A stretch of 64,000 nucleotides of DNA from Muribaculaceae bacterium (GCA_014867205.1 WGUO01000008.1:36123-100122); one strand, 5' to 3'. Positions 16,682-25,119 are shown, numbered from the stretch's first letter. The notes: generated by a model not told the origin, from the sequence alone. Translations and numbers: made by a program.

Positions 16682-17605
16682 ATGATCTCTGTTGTAATTC
16701 CGCTTTATAACAAGGAGAAGCAGGTCGGGCGGACGCTCTCGAGCGTCCTTGCCCAGACGTTTCAGTACTTCGAGGTCGTCATCGTCGATGACGGCTCGAC
16801 CGACGGCTCCGCCGAGGTCGTCAAAAAATTTGACGATCCCCGCATCCGGCTGATCCGCCAGGCGAACGCCGGCGTCTCCGCCGCCCGCAACCGCGGCATC
16901 GACGCCGCCCGCTACGACTACATCGCCCTGCTCGACGCCGACGACCTCTGGGAACCGGAATACTTAGAAACACAGGTAAACCTGATAAAAGAATACTCGG
17001 AATGTGATGTGTTCGCAACCAATTATAAATTTATGGATGTGTATGGAAATTCTTTTCCGACTATCTTAAACAAACTAAAAATTAAAAGAGGTATTTTAGA
17101 TAATTACTTTGAAGTTGCCACACACTCTCATCCTCCTATATGTTCCATATCAATTGTTGCTAAAAAGGAGACTTTTAAAGGAATAGGTGGATTTCCAACA
17201 AATATTAAGTCCGGAGAGGATTTGCTGACATGGGCAAGACTCGCATGTAGAAATAAAATCGCATATTCTACTGAGACATTAGCTATTTATAATCTTGGAG
17301 AAGGATATGAATATGGTAATGAGCCGGTCAGAAGACAAGATAAGGGAGACCCTGTAGGTAAAGCTTTAAATAAACTACTTATCGAAAATCCCGATATTCC
17401 ATATTTGCGGAGATATATAGGACATTGGCATAAGATGCGGGCATCAGTTGCCATACGTTTTGGGGAAAGAAAGGAAACTCTTCAGGAATGTTTTATTTCG
17501 TTGAAATATTACCCAACAAATACAAAAATTTTTCCATTTATAATTCTTTCTATCATACCTTCATTCATTCGAAAGCGCATAATCGCATTCAAGAAACACT
17601 CATGA
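16682..17605 (+). CDS. Glycosyltransferase family 2, compositional mosaic
   Basis: 307 residues. MISVVIPLYNKEKQVGRTL, VIVDDGSTDGSAEVV, NAGVSAARNRGIDAA and LLDADDLWEPEYL form a textbook GT2 N-terminal domain with the DADD metal motif; GGFPTNIKSGEDLLTWARLA holds the catalytic ED. The first 290 bases (16682 to about 16970) are strongly GC-rich, the rest is AT-rich; the change is abrupt and falls right after the conserved LLDADDLWEPEYLE block. That looks like recombination between a conserved GC-rich 5' part and a variable AT-rich 3' part, which would exchange acceptor specificity. The next gene starts three bases after the stop. Confidence 0.92.
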   Translation: MISVVIPLYNKEKQVGRTLSSVLAQTFQYFEVVIVDDGSTDGSAEVVKKFDDPRIRLIRQANAGVSAARNRGIDAARYDYIALLDADDLWEPEYLETQVNLIKEYSECDVFATNYKFMDVYGNSFPTILNKLKIKRGILDNYFEVATHSHPPICSISIVAKKETFKGIGGFPTNIKSGEDLLTWARLACRNKIAYSTETLAIYNLGEGYEYGNEPVRRQDKGDPVGKALNKLLIENPDIPYLRRYIGHWHKMRASVAIRFGERKETLQECFISLKYYPTNTKIFPFIILSIIPSFIRKRIIAFKKHS

Positions 17606-17608
17606 AAT

Positions 17609-18073
17609 ATGAAACGCCTCATTTTTTATATACTTAAATTTCTGTCATTCATATGCAGACCTCTTAATATCAATTTTTCTCAAAAATTATTGATACTCGC
17701 ACATAAAACGGTAGGAGTAGTGTTTAAAGGTAAACCTGACTATATTGAAACAAATGCATATTTAGATGCTTCTGGAGGCTTGACCATAATGAATGATGTG
17801 GTTATCTCAACTAAAGTTATCATCCTCACTCATGACTGGTCATTTTTAAAGCGTAATGGAGGTGATAAAATTAATCCAGAAAAGTACAGTTCCATGGCAT
17901 TCCAACCAGTAATAATTGGAGAAAGTTCCTTCATAGGCGCAGGTGCTATTATTCTACCGGGGAGTATTATCGGAAGCCATTGCATAATTGGAGCAGGAAC
18001 TGTGATCAAAGGCAAAATTGATGATAACCAAATTGCAATCGGCAACCCATGTAAGATTTTGTCCAAAACCTAA
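17609..18073 (+). CDS. Hexapeptide-repeat acyltransferase
   Basis: 154 residues. Left-handed beta-helix coils are visible in GGLTIMNDVVISTKVIILTHDW (the His is the usual catalytic one), PVIIGESSFIGAGAIILPG, IIGSHCIIGAGTVIKGKI and QIAIGNPCKIL. This length and order fit the WcaF/LacA-like maltose or serine O-acetyltransferase group of glycan loci. It probably acetylates a sugar with acetyl-CoA. The N-terminal 45 residues are hydrophobic and basic (FYILKFLSFICRPLNI), as in membrane-associated members. It lies three bases after the GT2 stop in an AT-rich stretch. Confidence 0.87.
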   Translation: MKRLIFYILKFLSFICRPLNINFSQKLLILAHKTVGVVFKGKPDYIETNAYLDASGGLTIMNDVVISTKVIILTHDWSFLKRNGGDKINPEKYSSMAFQPVIIGESSFIGAGAIILPGSIIGSHCIIGAGTVIKGKIDDNQIAIGNPCKILSKT

Positions 18074-18097
18074 TCATTAAATTTTAATAAATATATT

Positions 18098-19207
18098 ATG
18101 CTAAATATTAGCAACTTACAAATCAAAATAAGGGGGTCAAAAACAAAACGCTTGATTGGATTAGATATCGTACGCACTCTTGCAATCATATGCGTAATTG
18201 GCGGACATTTCTTTAATATTTCTTCTAACACTGACTTCAATTCGTGGTCGTTTACCGGAGTCGGAATGTTTCTTTTAGGCATGCTACAGACATTCACGTA
18301 TATTGGTGTACCATTGTTCCTGATGCTTACGGGCTACCTGAACATTAATAAGACTGAACCAACTCGAAAGTATTATCATGGTATATGGCGGGTGCTAATT
18401 GCCTATCTTTTCTTCTCTGTGGTTGCTATCTGCTATCGGGAAGTTCTTCTCAACGAACATAAGAGCGTCTTACAATGGTGCCATGCCATCGCCTATTTTG
18501 GAGCAAATCCCTATGCCTGGTATATTGAATTATGGATAGGGCTATTTCTGTTAACGCCATTCCTCAATAAGATGTGGCATGCGATTGAATCAAAACGGCA
18601 TAGACAGATTCTGTTGGCAACTCTCTTTATCTGTTCATCTGTGCCAGATTTTACAAATAGATATGGTTATCAATTAATGCCTGGTTACTGGGTTGATGCT
18701 GCTTATCCCATACTATGTTTCTTTTTAGGATGCTATTTCCGTACTTATAAACCATCTTATAGGCCACATAGACTTTTGCTTATAATCCTTGCGTTATGTC
18801 TGTTTAATCCAGTTGGGAGCCTAATTCTGGCACCGGGACAGCCTATGCTTCATTTGCAAGGTGATCCGAAAGGTGTAATCTCTATGCCTATCGCTGTGTG
18901 TACTTTCCTTTTGCTTTATCAGGCTGACTTAAAAGGACAGGGTGTTCGCGCATTAATGACTAAGATTTCTCTGCTTTCTCTGGATATGTATTTGGCGGCC
19001 TGGATAGTTGACCAGATTGTATACCCTTTGTTTAAGGAGCGGTTTGGCGAAGGTCCGGACATGTTAGTACCGTTGTATCCGGTTATTGTGGCGACATTAG
19101 TTGCCGGATGCTGTGCGGTAGCTTACGCCAAGGATGTGCTGTTCAAAGGAATGACATCCGTATGGAAAGGTCTTACGCAAAGGAAGAGAGAACTCGCCGA
19201 TAGTTAA
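18098..19207 (+). CDS. Acyltransferase 3 family membrane protein (OafA/WecH-like)
   Basis: 369 residues with about ten membrane segments. GLDIVRTLAIICVIGGHFF near residue 28 holds the conserved Arg and His of acyltransferase-3 proteins, and PLFLMLTGYLNINK and AWYIELWIGLFLLTPFLNKMW are further family blocks. These inner-membrane proteins move acetyl or other acyl groups from the cytoplasm to surface sugars. It follows the hexapeptide enzyme by 24 bases. The first 15 residues before the first membrane segment are variable, so the start could be slightly downstream. Acyl donor and target are unknown. Confidence 0.9.
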   Translation: MLNISNLQIKIRGSKTKRLIGLDIVRTLAIICVIGGHFFNISSNTDFNSWSFTGVGMFLLGMLQTFTYIGVPLFLMLTGYLNINKTEPTRKYYHGIWRVLIAYLFFSVVAICYREVLLNEHKSVLQWCHAIAYFGANPYAWYIELWIGLFLLTPFLNKMWHAIESKRHRQILLATLFICSSVPDFTNRYGYQLMPGYWVDAAYPILCFFLGCYFRTYKPSYRPHRLLLIILALCLFNPVGSLILAPGQPMLHLQGDPKGVISMPIAVCTFLLLYQADLKGQGVRALMTKISLLSLDMYLAAWIVDQIVYPLFKERFGEGPDMLVPLYPVIVATLVAGCCAVAYAKDVLFKGMTSVWKGLTQRKRELADS

Positions 19208-19323
19208 AACCATTGGAGTTAAACCAGAATAAACAAGAAAAACAAGCATACGAATCATATTCATGATCTATTTTTCTGAATTATTTCTTCTGGTTTGCAA
19301 AGTCTATTCACAAAACAACAATA

Positions 19324-21087
19324 ATGAATTTAAATCAAATACAAAACCCGAGATTAGACGGACAGAGAAATTATGACGGATATCCGCTACGTCTGATTGC
19401 GTATATCAGCCTTACATTAGTGTTATATTCTACCTTTGAGATATTTAACGCGTCTCTTAATTATATTCGACTTGATTATCCGACAATGCATCTTCGGCGT
19501 CTTGCAGATGCATTGTTACTGTCTCTGCCAGTCTGGTTTTTCACCAAAAACTGGATTATCTTTCTGTGGATCGGACTGATTGAACTAAACCTTAATGCCA
19601 ATCTTATATATTATGGCTATTATAGTTCTTTGATTCCTATTTCATCTTTTAGATTAGTCAGTCAGGTCTTTGAATTGGGTGACAGTATATTAGTCGGTAT
19701 TGGTTGGGCAAATCTCGCACTGATTATTCTTCCGTTACTCTGGTGTGTGTGGTATGGAGTTTGTAAAATTGGCAAAAAAACAAATTATAAGGCACATCAA
19801 GATAGGAAACGAACTCTTATCTCTGCCTGTTGCTCTTTTTGCATCGGTATTGGAATCATTCTTCCATCCTACTTAATTGGTAATCCAGATGATTATTCTC
19901 GTCCAAAAGGATTATTTAGAAATGAGCCCCTAAGAGCTTTCCAACAATTTGGATGGATTAATTACTGGATATATCAGTTCTCCAATCTACAAGGCGTGTC
20001 AAAAGATGAATCTAATTTTGCCCACAGAGAGTTAAGTCAGTTGCAAAATGAGTGGAAAACAATCAAACCTCTGACTTCTCATCAAAATAAGAATCTGATA
20101 TTAATTCTTGTTGAGTCACTTGGCAGTTGGCCGATAGGGCTTGAGGTGAACGGAGAGAAAGTGACTCCCCGACTTGATCAACTCATAGCAGACACTACAT
20201 CTGTCTATATTCAGAAGATGTTGCCTCAGGTTAAGCACGGTAGGTCTTCTGATGCCTATTTAATGATAAATACCGGTCTTTTACCCATAAATGAGGGAGC
20301 GGCATCTTGCCTTTATGCAACAAATGATTATCCTTCTTTGCCAAAAGCCCTAAAAGCCAAAGGATATAGGTCCTTTTCCTTTATATGCGGCGAAAAGGAG
20401 TATTGGAACCAAGAGACATCTTCAAAATCTTATGGCTTCGAGAGAGTCTACGATAAACTTGACGGTGGTGAGTCGGATTTAGCTGATGGCAACCTATTCT
20501 CTAAAGGATTTCCGATAGTCAAAAGTTTTAAGGAACCGTTTTATGCCCAATTAGTGACAATGTCCGGACATGACCCTGTTAGAAATAAACTCAAGAGTAA
20601 GTTCCATAACATGGATTTTGCCACAGATGAGGCCCGCAATATTGTGGCTATCGTAAATTATACTGATTCCTGCATCGGTGCCTTTATCGACAATTTAAAG
20701 AAATGTGGAATTTATGACCGGTCTATCATCGTGATAACAGGTGATCATGATGGCGTAGGCCGCGATAAGTTTGATGGGCGTAAGAAAACGGAACTTACTG
20801 ACAGGTATATACCATTTCTTATTGTTAATGTTCCCAAGGGACTAAATGCTGACACGACTCTTATCTCTGCACAATCGGATATTTTCCCGAGTCTGCTCGA
20901 TGTTATGGGAATTGAGGACAACAAATGGCGCGGGCTTGGTGAAAGTATATTCCGACCTCGCGAGGATGGTGCAATTTACCGCGATATGGAGCAAATCGGC
21001 AGCATGTCGGGCGAAACGGCTGAACGCCGCAGGCAGATGTGGAAACTGTCTGATATCCTGATCCGAATGGGATGGTTTGGCGACTGA
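19324..21087 (+). CDS. LtaS-like phosphoglycerol transferase / sulfatase-fold membrane enzyme
   Basis: 587 residues: about five N-terminal membrane segments (to residue ~185), then an extracytoplasmic alkaline-phosphatase-fold domain. Metal and catalytic positions are visible: NLILILVESLGSWP (Glu), KHGRSSDAYLMINTGLLP with Ser308 where LtaS has its nucleophilic Thr (G-K-T-S-D), MSGHDPVRN (His), and IIVITGDHDGVG (Asp-His). Family members cleave phosphatidylglycerol or a related donor and transfer phosphoglycerol, phosphoethanolamine or similar groups to glycans in the periplasm. Its presence here agrees with phosphate decoration of the surface polymer. A 116-base gap with AACCAG-type repeat words precedes it. 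The exact transferred group is unknown. Confidence 0.88.
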   Translation: MNLNQIQNPRLDGQRNYDGYPLRLIAYISLTLVLYSTFEIFNASLNYIRLDYPTMHLRRLADALLLSLPVWFFTKNWIIFLWIGLIELNLNANLIYYGYYSSLIPISSFRLVSQVFELGDSILVGIGWANLALIILPLLWCVWYGVCKIGKKTNYKAHQDRKRTLISACCSFCIGIGIILPSYLIGNPDDYSRPKGLFRNEPLRAFQQFGWINYWIYQFSNLQGVSKDESNFAHRELSQLQNEWKTIKPLTSHQNKNLILILVESLGSWPIGLEVNGEKVTPRLDQLIADTTSVYIQKMLPQVKHGRSSDAYLMINTGLLPINEGAASCLYATNDYPSLPKALKAKGYRSFSFICGEKEYWNQETSSKSYGFERVYDKLDGGESDLADGNLFSKGFPIVKSFKEPFYAQLVTMSGHDPVRNKLKSKFHNMDFATDEARNIVAIVNYTDSCIGAFIDNLKKCGIYDRSIIVITGDHDGVGRDKFDGRKKTELTDRYIPFLIVNVPKGLNADTTLISAQSDIFPSLLDVMGIEDNKWRGLGESIFRPREDGAIYRDMEQIGSMSGETAERRRQMWKLSDILIRMGWFGD

Positions 21088-21445
21088 TAGAAGTATTCAC
21101 TCTTATCTTGAAGTTGTGGGCGTCCTGATTATTTTTCCTTCGGGGAAATGGAATGAGAAGACTGAGTCAATCCTCAGAATGGGTAGGACTCTGTCACAAA
21201 CAGGTGTATCCGTGCTGTATGTGATTCCACCGGCAAAAGAACTGATTGACCATTTTAAGGAAGGTGAACAATTCACTACCATAAACTTCTATCCATTATT
21301 CGGCTTCTGGACCTCTCAGATTCTTGTTCCACTCTTAACCGGAATAGATGAGGTTATTGTATTTAGAAGATGCCACCGACGTATAGCAAGAAGAGCCATT
21401 CGGGCAGTGTCGCATCAAGTAACGCTCTCTCTTCAGCATATTTAG
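21077..21445 (+). pseudogene. Truncated glycosyltransferase (N-terminal remnant)
   Basis: Up to 122 residues; no good ATG start (the frame opens with TTG, and GTG at 21113 is the most plausible start). VLIIFPSGKWNEKTESILRMG and SQTGVSVLYVIPPAKEL look like the first half of the N-terminal domain of a GT-B glycosyltransferase, but the frame ends after about 108 family-like residues with no donor domain. The following GT4 gene begins five bases later with an abrupt jump in GC content. I read this as the leftover 5' part of an AT-rich glycosyltransferase whose 3' part was replaced. A short intact protein cannot be excluded. Confidence 0.5.
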
Positions 21446-21449
21446 AATC

Positions 21450-22841
21450 ATGAAAGTACTGCTGGTTCATAATGAGTATGGGAAGCGGAGCGGGGAGGAG
21501 GCTGTCGTCGACAAGATGGCGGAGATCTTCGCTGGGCTGGGGCTGGAGGTGGCGCGGCTGCGCCGCTCGACGGCGGAGGTGCGCGGCACACTCGTGGGCA
21601 AGGCCCGCGCGTTCGTGGCGGGCATCTATTGCCCACTTGGGGTGCGCGCCATGCGCCGCGCGCTTGCGGAGGAGCAGCCGGACCTGGTCAACGTCCATAA
21701 CCTCTACCCTTTCATCTCGCCGGCTGCGCTGCGGGAGTGCCGCCGGGCGGGTGTGCCGGTGGTGATGACTGTCCATAATTTCCGGCTGATATGTCCGACA
21801 GGGCTGTTCATGCGCGATGGCGCCCCGTGCGAGCTCTGCCTTGAGCGGGGCGACGAGTGGGGCTGCGTGCGCCACAACTGCGAGCACTCGCGGCTGAAGT
21901 CGCTGGGCTATGCGGCCCGCAATGCGGTGGCGCGGCTGCGGCGGCATTATATCGACTGCGTCGATGTGTTCGCGTGCATCACGGAGTTCCAGCGGCGCAA
22001 GCTGATCGAGGCGGGCTTCCCGCCCGAGCGGATTGTGGTGATACCTAATTGCGCCGAGACCGGGCGGCCAATGGCCCCCGGCGCTCAACAGGGGGCCACC
22101 ACCCCGGAGGCACAAGCCCCCGGCACGCAACAACCGGCTGCCGCACACCAGGGGCCGACGAAGGGGCCGACTCAACAACCGGCTGCCGCCAACCAAGGGC
22201 CGACGGAGGGGCCGACTCAACAACCGGCTGCCGCCAACCAGGGGCCGACGAAGGGGCCGACTCAACAACCGGTTGCCGCCGAGGGGGTGTCGAGTGCCCC
22301 CGGCTTATGGCGGGGGGGTTATGTGGGCTTCTGCGGGCGGATAAGCCGCGAGAAGGGGATTGACCTAATCGCGGAGGCGGCGAGAAGGCACCCGGAGATT
22401 GGCTTCCGACTGGCGGGGGCGGTGGGCGACCCGGAGCTGGTGGCTGACCTGCCGCCGAATGTGGAGCTGACGGGCTTTCTTAAAGGCCGTGACTTAGAGG
22501 ATTTCTACGAAAGGGCGTGCTTTGTGGTGATGGCGTCGCGCTGCTATGAGGGTTTCCCGATGGCGATACTGGAGGCAGCGCGTCATTCGCGCACCACGGT
22601 AGCCCCCGACCACGGGGGCTTCACGGAGATAGTCAGCGGCGCCGGGGTGCTGTTTCACCCGGGCGACGCTGACAGCCTCGCGGAGGCTGTCAGCAGTCTC
22701 TGGCGCGACCCGCAGCTGGCCGTGGCCCTGGGCCGCAAGGCGGCCGAGCGGCTGCGCGAGCGCTACGCCACGCCAGTCGTGGCCCGGCAGTGGAGGGAGA
22801 TTGTCGAGATGCTGACGGGAAAAAAGCCGTATGAGGGCTGA
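21450..22841 (+). CDS. Glycosyltransferase family 4 with an in-frame tandem-repeat linker
   Basis: 463 residues, very GC-rich. Acceptor domain: VHNEYGKRSGEEAVVDKMAE, HNLYPFISPAALRECR, VMTVHNFRLICPTGLFM and a Cys cluster (CELCLERGDEWGCVRHNC). Donor domain: YVGFCGRISREKGIDLIAEAA and MASRCYEGFPMAILEAARHS with the E-x7-E motif. Normal GT4 enzymes of this type are about 380-390 residues; here about 80 extra residues rich in Pro, Ala, Gln, Thr and Gly (about residues 208-285) sit exactly at the linker between the two Rossmann domains and are encoded by a 45-base tandem repeat. The insert should lie outside the active-site cleft, so the enzyme may still work. It starts five bases after the truncated GT remnant. 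Confidence 0.9.
   Translation: MKVLLVHNEYGKRSGEEAVVDKMAEIFAGLGLEVARLRRSTAEVRGTLVGKARAFVAGIYCPLGVRAMRRALAEEQPDLVNVHNLYPFISPAALRECRRAGVPVVMTVHNFRLICPTGLFMRDGAPCELCLERGDEWGCVRHNCEHSRLKSLGYAARNAVARLRRHYIDCVDVFACITEFQRRKLIEAGFPPERIVVIPNCAETGRPMAPGAQQGATTPEAQAPGTQQPAAAHQGPTKGPTQQPAAANQGPTEGPTQQPAAANQGPTKGPTQQPVAAEGVSSAPGLWRGGYVGFCGRISREKGIDLIAEAARRHPEIGFRLAGAVGDPELVADLPPNVELTGFLKGRDLEDFYERACFVVMASRCYEGFPMAILEAARHSRTTVAPDHGGFTEIVSGAGVLFHPGDADSLAEAVSSLWRDPQLAVALGRKAAERLRERYATPVVARQWREIVEMLTGKKPYEG
22128..22280 (+). repeat. 45-bp in-frame tandem repeat, about 3.4 copies
   Basis: Units start at 22128, 22173, 22218 and 22263 (last one partial); each begins CAACAACCGGCTGCCGCC and encodes 15 residues, QQPAAANQGPTKGPT with small changes. 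The unit length is a multiple of three, so copy-number change would keep the glycosyltransferase frame. Confidence 0.96.
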
Positions 22842-22959
22842 AAGAGGGTATTACCAACCAAAGCCGGACCAAAGCCCGACCGAATCAAGGGGAAATATGG
22901 GACACCCGTGGCGGAAAAGCATCTTTTTACCGGAAAAAGAGTTAAATTTTTCCTATTTT

Positions 22960-22990
22960 TTTGATTGTTTACTTTTTTTGGCTAAATTTG
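22960..22990 (+). promoter_or_regulatory. Bacteroidetes-type promoter upstream of the GT26 gene
   Basis: TTTG at 22960-22963 and TAAATTTG at 22983-22990 with 19 bases between them match the -33 TTTG / -7 TAnnTTTG pattern. Transcription would start near 22997, giving a leader of about 220 bases before the ATG at 23218. Confidence 0.6.
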
Positions 22991-23017
22991 CATTAAGAGA
23001 AGAGAGGGGACGGAAAC

Positions 23018-23160
23018 CGGCGGCCAACGGCGCACCGGCACTCAACACCAACGGCATATAGATAGCCAATGGCCAGGAGTCGGCTCAAACTCCTCTCCGC
23101 TCTCTACCTTCAAATCTATGGCCGCTCAGGCTGTCGAGTGCACGTCGGCCCTTGGCCGCA
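23018..23160. repeat. Inverted pair of a dispersed GC-rich repeat in the GT26 leader
   Basis: GCGCACCGGCACTCAACA at 23030-23047 within a GGCGGCCAACG context and an inverted, diverged relative (CTGTCGAGTGCACGTCGG, 23131-23148). The same words recur at 31984-32027 and 57293-57320 and partly inside the GT4 at 22285-22305. The rest of the 376-base gap (22842-23217) holds the promoter and no gene. Confidence 0.65.
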
Positions 23161-23217
23161 GGCATCTCCCTCTCCCGTCCTTAAAATCAACAATAACACG
23201 GCCCTACTGCGGGCTTC

Positions 23218-24027
23218 ATGATGGAAACTTATTTTAACATACGCTATGAGTTCGAGCGCGATGAGGTGCACCGCGCCATCGAGAGCAGACTTAACAGTCC
23301 CGGCTCGGACTATGTGTGTGTGGCCGATGGAGTTATCCTCGACACGGCCAACCGACAGCCGGAGTATCTTGAGGTAGTCAACTCCGGTATGTTTGCCATC
23401 TGCGACTCAAGTTTCGTTCCCCTATACATCAAGTGGCTCTATGGGCGCCAGCGCGAGCAGTATTGCGGCGCGGATATCTTCCGCGACATCGTGTCGTCGC
23501 GCCGCTACCGCATGATATTCCTGGGCTCGCAGCAGCACGTGCTTGACGCGCTGCGCACCAACATCACGAAGTGGAACCCCGATGTTGAGACGATGATATT
23601 CCGTGAGCTTCCCTTCCTGTCGGTCGAGGAGTTCGACTATGCCGCAATCGGGCGCATGGTCGAGGAGGATGGCGCCGACATCGTCTGGGTGTCGCTCGGC
23701 GCGCCCAAACAGGAGTATTTCATGCACCATCTGAAGCCATACCTGCACCGGGGCGTGATGATCGCGGTCGGGGCTGCCTTCAAGTATTTCAGCGGTCTCG
23801 AGGAGCGGCGTGCCCCCGACTGGATGGTGCGCGCACACATGGAGTTCCTGTTCCGCATCACGCAGTCGCCACGCAAGCAGTTGCGCCGCTGCCGCGACAT
23901 CCTCGCCTCACTGCCGCGCCTGCTTCTTGATGAGAAGAGGCGCATGGTGCATTATACTACCCCCCCCCAACTTGCTGCAAGGCAGATAATTAAAAATGCG
24001 CATACTGGTGGACTGTCACTGGTTTGA
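23218..24027 (+). CDS. WecG/TagA/CpsF family glycosyltransferase (GT26)
   Basis: 269 residues. GSDYVCVADGVILDTANRQ, ICDSSFVPLYIKWLYG, YRMIFLGSQQHVLDALR and ADIVWVSLGAPKQEYFMHHL followed by GVMIAVGAAFKYFSGLEERRAPDWM are the ordered motifs of GT26, which transfers ManNAcA, ManNAc or glucose to lipid-linked GlcNAc. It probably adds the second sugar of a lipid-linked unit. Two ATGs lie side by side at 23218 and 23221. A run of nine C (23960-23968) sits 60 bases before the stop: one base more or fewer would end the protein just before the next gene's ATG, whereas the present frame runs 32 bases into it. The last ~20 residues are therefore doubtful. Confidence 0.92.
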   Translation: MMETYFNIRYEFERDEVHRAIESRLNSPGSDYVCVADGVILDTANRQPEYLEVVNSGMFAICDSSFVPLYIKWLYGRQREQYCGADIFRDIVSSRRYRMIFLGSQQHVLDALRTNITKWNPDVETMIFRELPFLSVEEFDYAAIGRMVEEDGADIVWVSLGAPKQEYFMHHLKPYLHRGVMIAVGAAFKYFSGLEERRAPDWMVRAHMEFLFRITQSPRKQLRRCRDILASLPRLLLDEKRRMVHYTTPPQLAARQIIKNAHTGGLSLV

Positions 24028-25090
24028 CGCCCGGACCGAAGGGGTGACAACCTATATACGGAGCGTCTACACCCGGCTGATGGCGGAAAGGCCTGACGTG
24101 GAATTCGTGATGGCTGCCAGCGACATTGGGAAACTGCGCTCAACGTTTGGCGACGCGCCGAATGTGAGTTACGTCAGGCTGTGGAGCCGGAACCGCATGG
24201 CGCGCCTGCTCGTGGAGTATCCGCGCATCGCGAGGAGGCTGCGTCCCGACGCGGTGCATTTCCAGTACATGCTGCCGCCGCTTATGCCGGGCCGCAAGGT
24301 GGTGACGCTCCACGACCTCCTCTTCCTCGACTTCCCCCGACTTTTCCCCGCGCACTACCGGCTGACACGCCGGCTGGCTTTCGGCCGGTCGGCACGGATG
24401 GCCGACGAGCTGCTGACCGTGTCGGAGTACTCGCGGCGCAGCATCGCACGCCACCTCGGCATCGACGCGGATCGCATCACGGTGACTCCCAATGAAGTCT
24501 CAGACGAGTTTCTGGACGTGGACCGCGCGGAAGCCCGTGAGTTCGCCCGCAGCCGCGGCATAGGGGAATACATACTCAACGTGAGCCGTCTGGAGCCGCG
24601 CAAGAACCAGCTCGCGCTGCTCCGCGCATTCGACGAGCTCGGCCTGGCCGACCGGGGGACGCACCTCGTGCTGATCGGGCTGGAGACACTGCCGGTGCCG
24701 GAACTGAAGGCATACCTTGCGGCGATGCAGCCCGCGAGGCGCCGCGCCGTGCATCTGCTCAGCCACGTGCCGCAGGCAGAGCTTCCGCTCTGGTACGCGG
24801 GGGCACGCCTGTTCGTCTACCCCTCGCTGGGCGAGGGGTTCGGCATACCCCCGATCGAGGCGGCAGCCACCGGAACGCCCGTGATCTGCCACAACGGCAC
24901 GGCGATGTCGGAGTTCGGCTTCTTCGGCGACAACCTCGCCGACCTCTCCGACCCGGCCACACTGCGCGCGCTGATTATGCGCAACCTCGACACGCCGCCC
25001 GACCCGGCTCGCCTGTCGGCGATCGCTGACACGCTGCGCCGCAACCGCAATTTAGCGGTGCGCCGCCTCAGCGACGCACTCGGAATATGA
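23996..25090 (+). CDS. Glycosyltransferase family 4
   Basis: 364 residues, GC-rich. MRILVDCHWFDARTEGVTTY (acceptor loop), VVTLHDLLFLDFPRLF, TVSEYSRRSIARHLGI at the linker, YILNVSRLEPRKNQLALLRAF at the donor domain and YPSLGEGFGIPPIEAAATG with the E-x7-E motif. It resembles mannosyltransferase-type GT4 enzymes. It overlaps the GT26 frame by 32 bases, an overlap that would vanish if the poly-C tract upstream changed length. It is the last gene of the glycan locus and is followed by a hairpin. Confidence 0.92.
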   Translation: MRILVDCHWFDARTEGVTTYIRSVYTRLMAERPDVEFVMAASDIGKLRSTFGDAPNVSYVRLWSRNRMARLLVEYPRIARRLRPDAVHFQYMLPPLMPGRKVVTLHDLLFLDFPRLFPAHYRLTRRLAFGRSARMADELLTVSEYSRRSIARHLGIDADRITVTPNEVSDEFLDVDRAEAREFARSRGIGEYILNVSRLEPRKNQLALLRAFDELGLADRGTHLVLIGLETLPVPELKAYLAAMQPARRRAVHLLSHVPQAELPLWYAGARLFVYPSLGEGFGIPPIEAAATGTPVICHNGTAMSEFGFFGDNLADLSDPATLRALIMRNLDTPPDPARLSAIADTLRRNRNLAVRRLSDALGI

Positions 25091-25119
25091 CTTCAGGCCG
25101 CCTAACCGACGGCCTGAAG
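25091..25119 (+). terminator. Hairpin after the glycan locus
   Basis: CTTCAGGCCG and CGGCCTGAAG form a perfect 10-bp stem with a nine-base loop directly after the last GT4 stop. A T-run is lacking, so it may be a factor-assisted terminator or mRNA 3' end. A looser palindrome (GGCACACATGTGCC) follows at 25130-25143. Confidence 0.6.

Noticed and set aside
21363..22268. Long open frame on the - strand (301 codons) opposite the GC-rich GT4
   Set aside because: It is Arg/Leu/Pro/His-rich, has repeats that mirror the 45-bp tandem array, and lies opposite a gene with clear GT4 motifs; it is a by-product of high GC.
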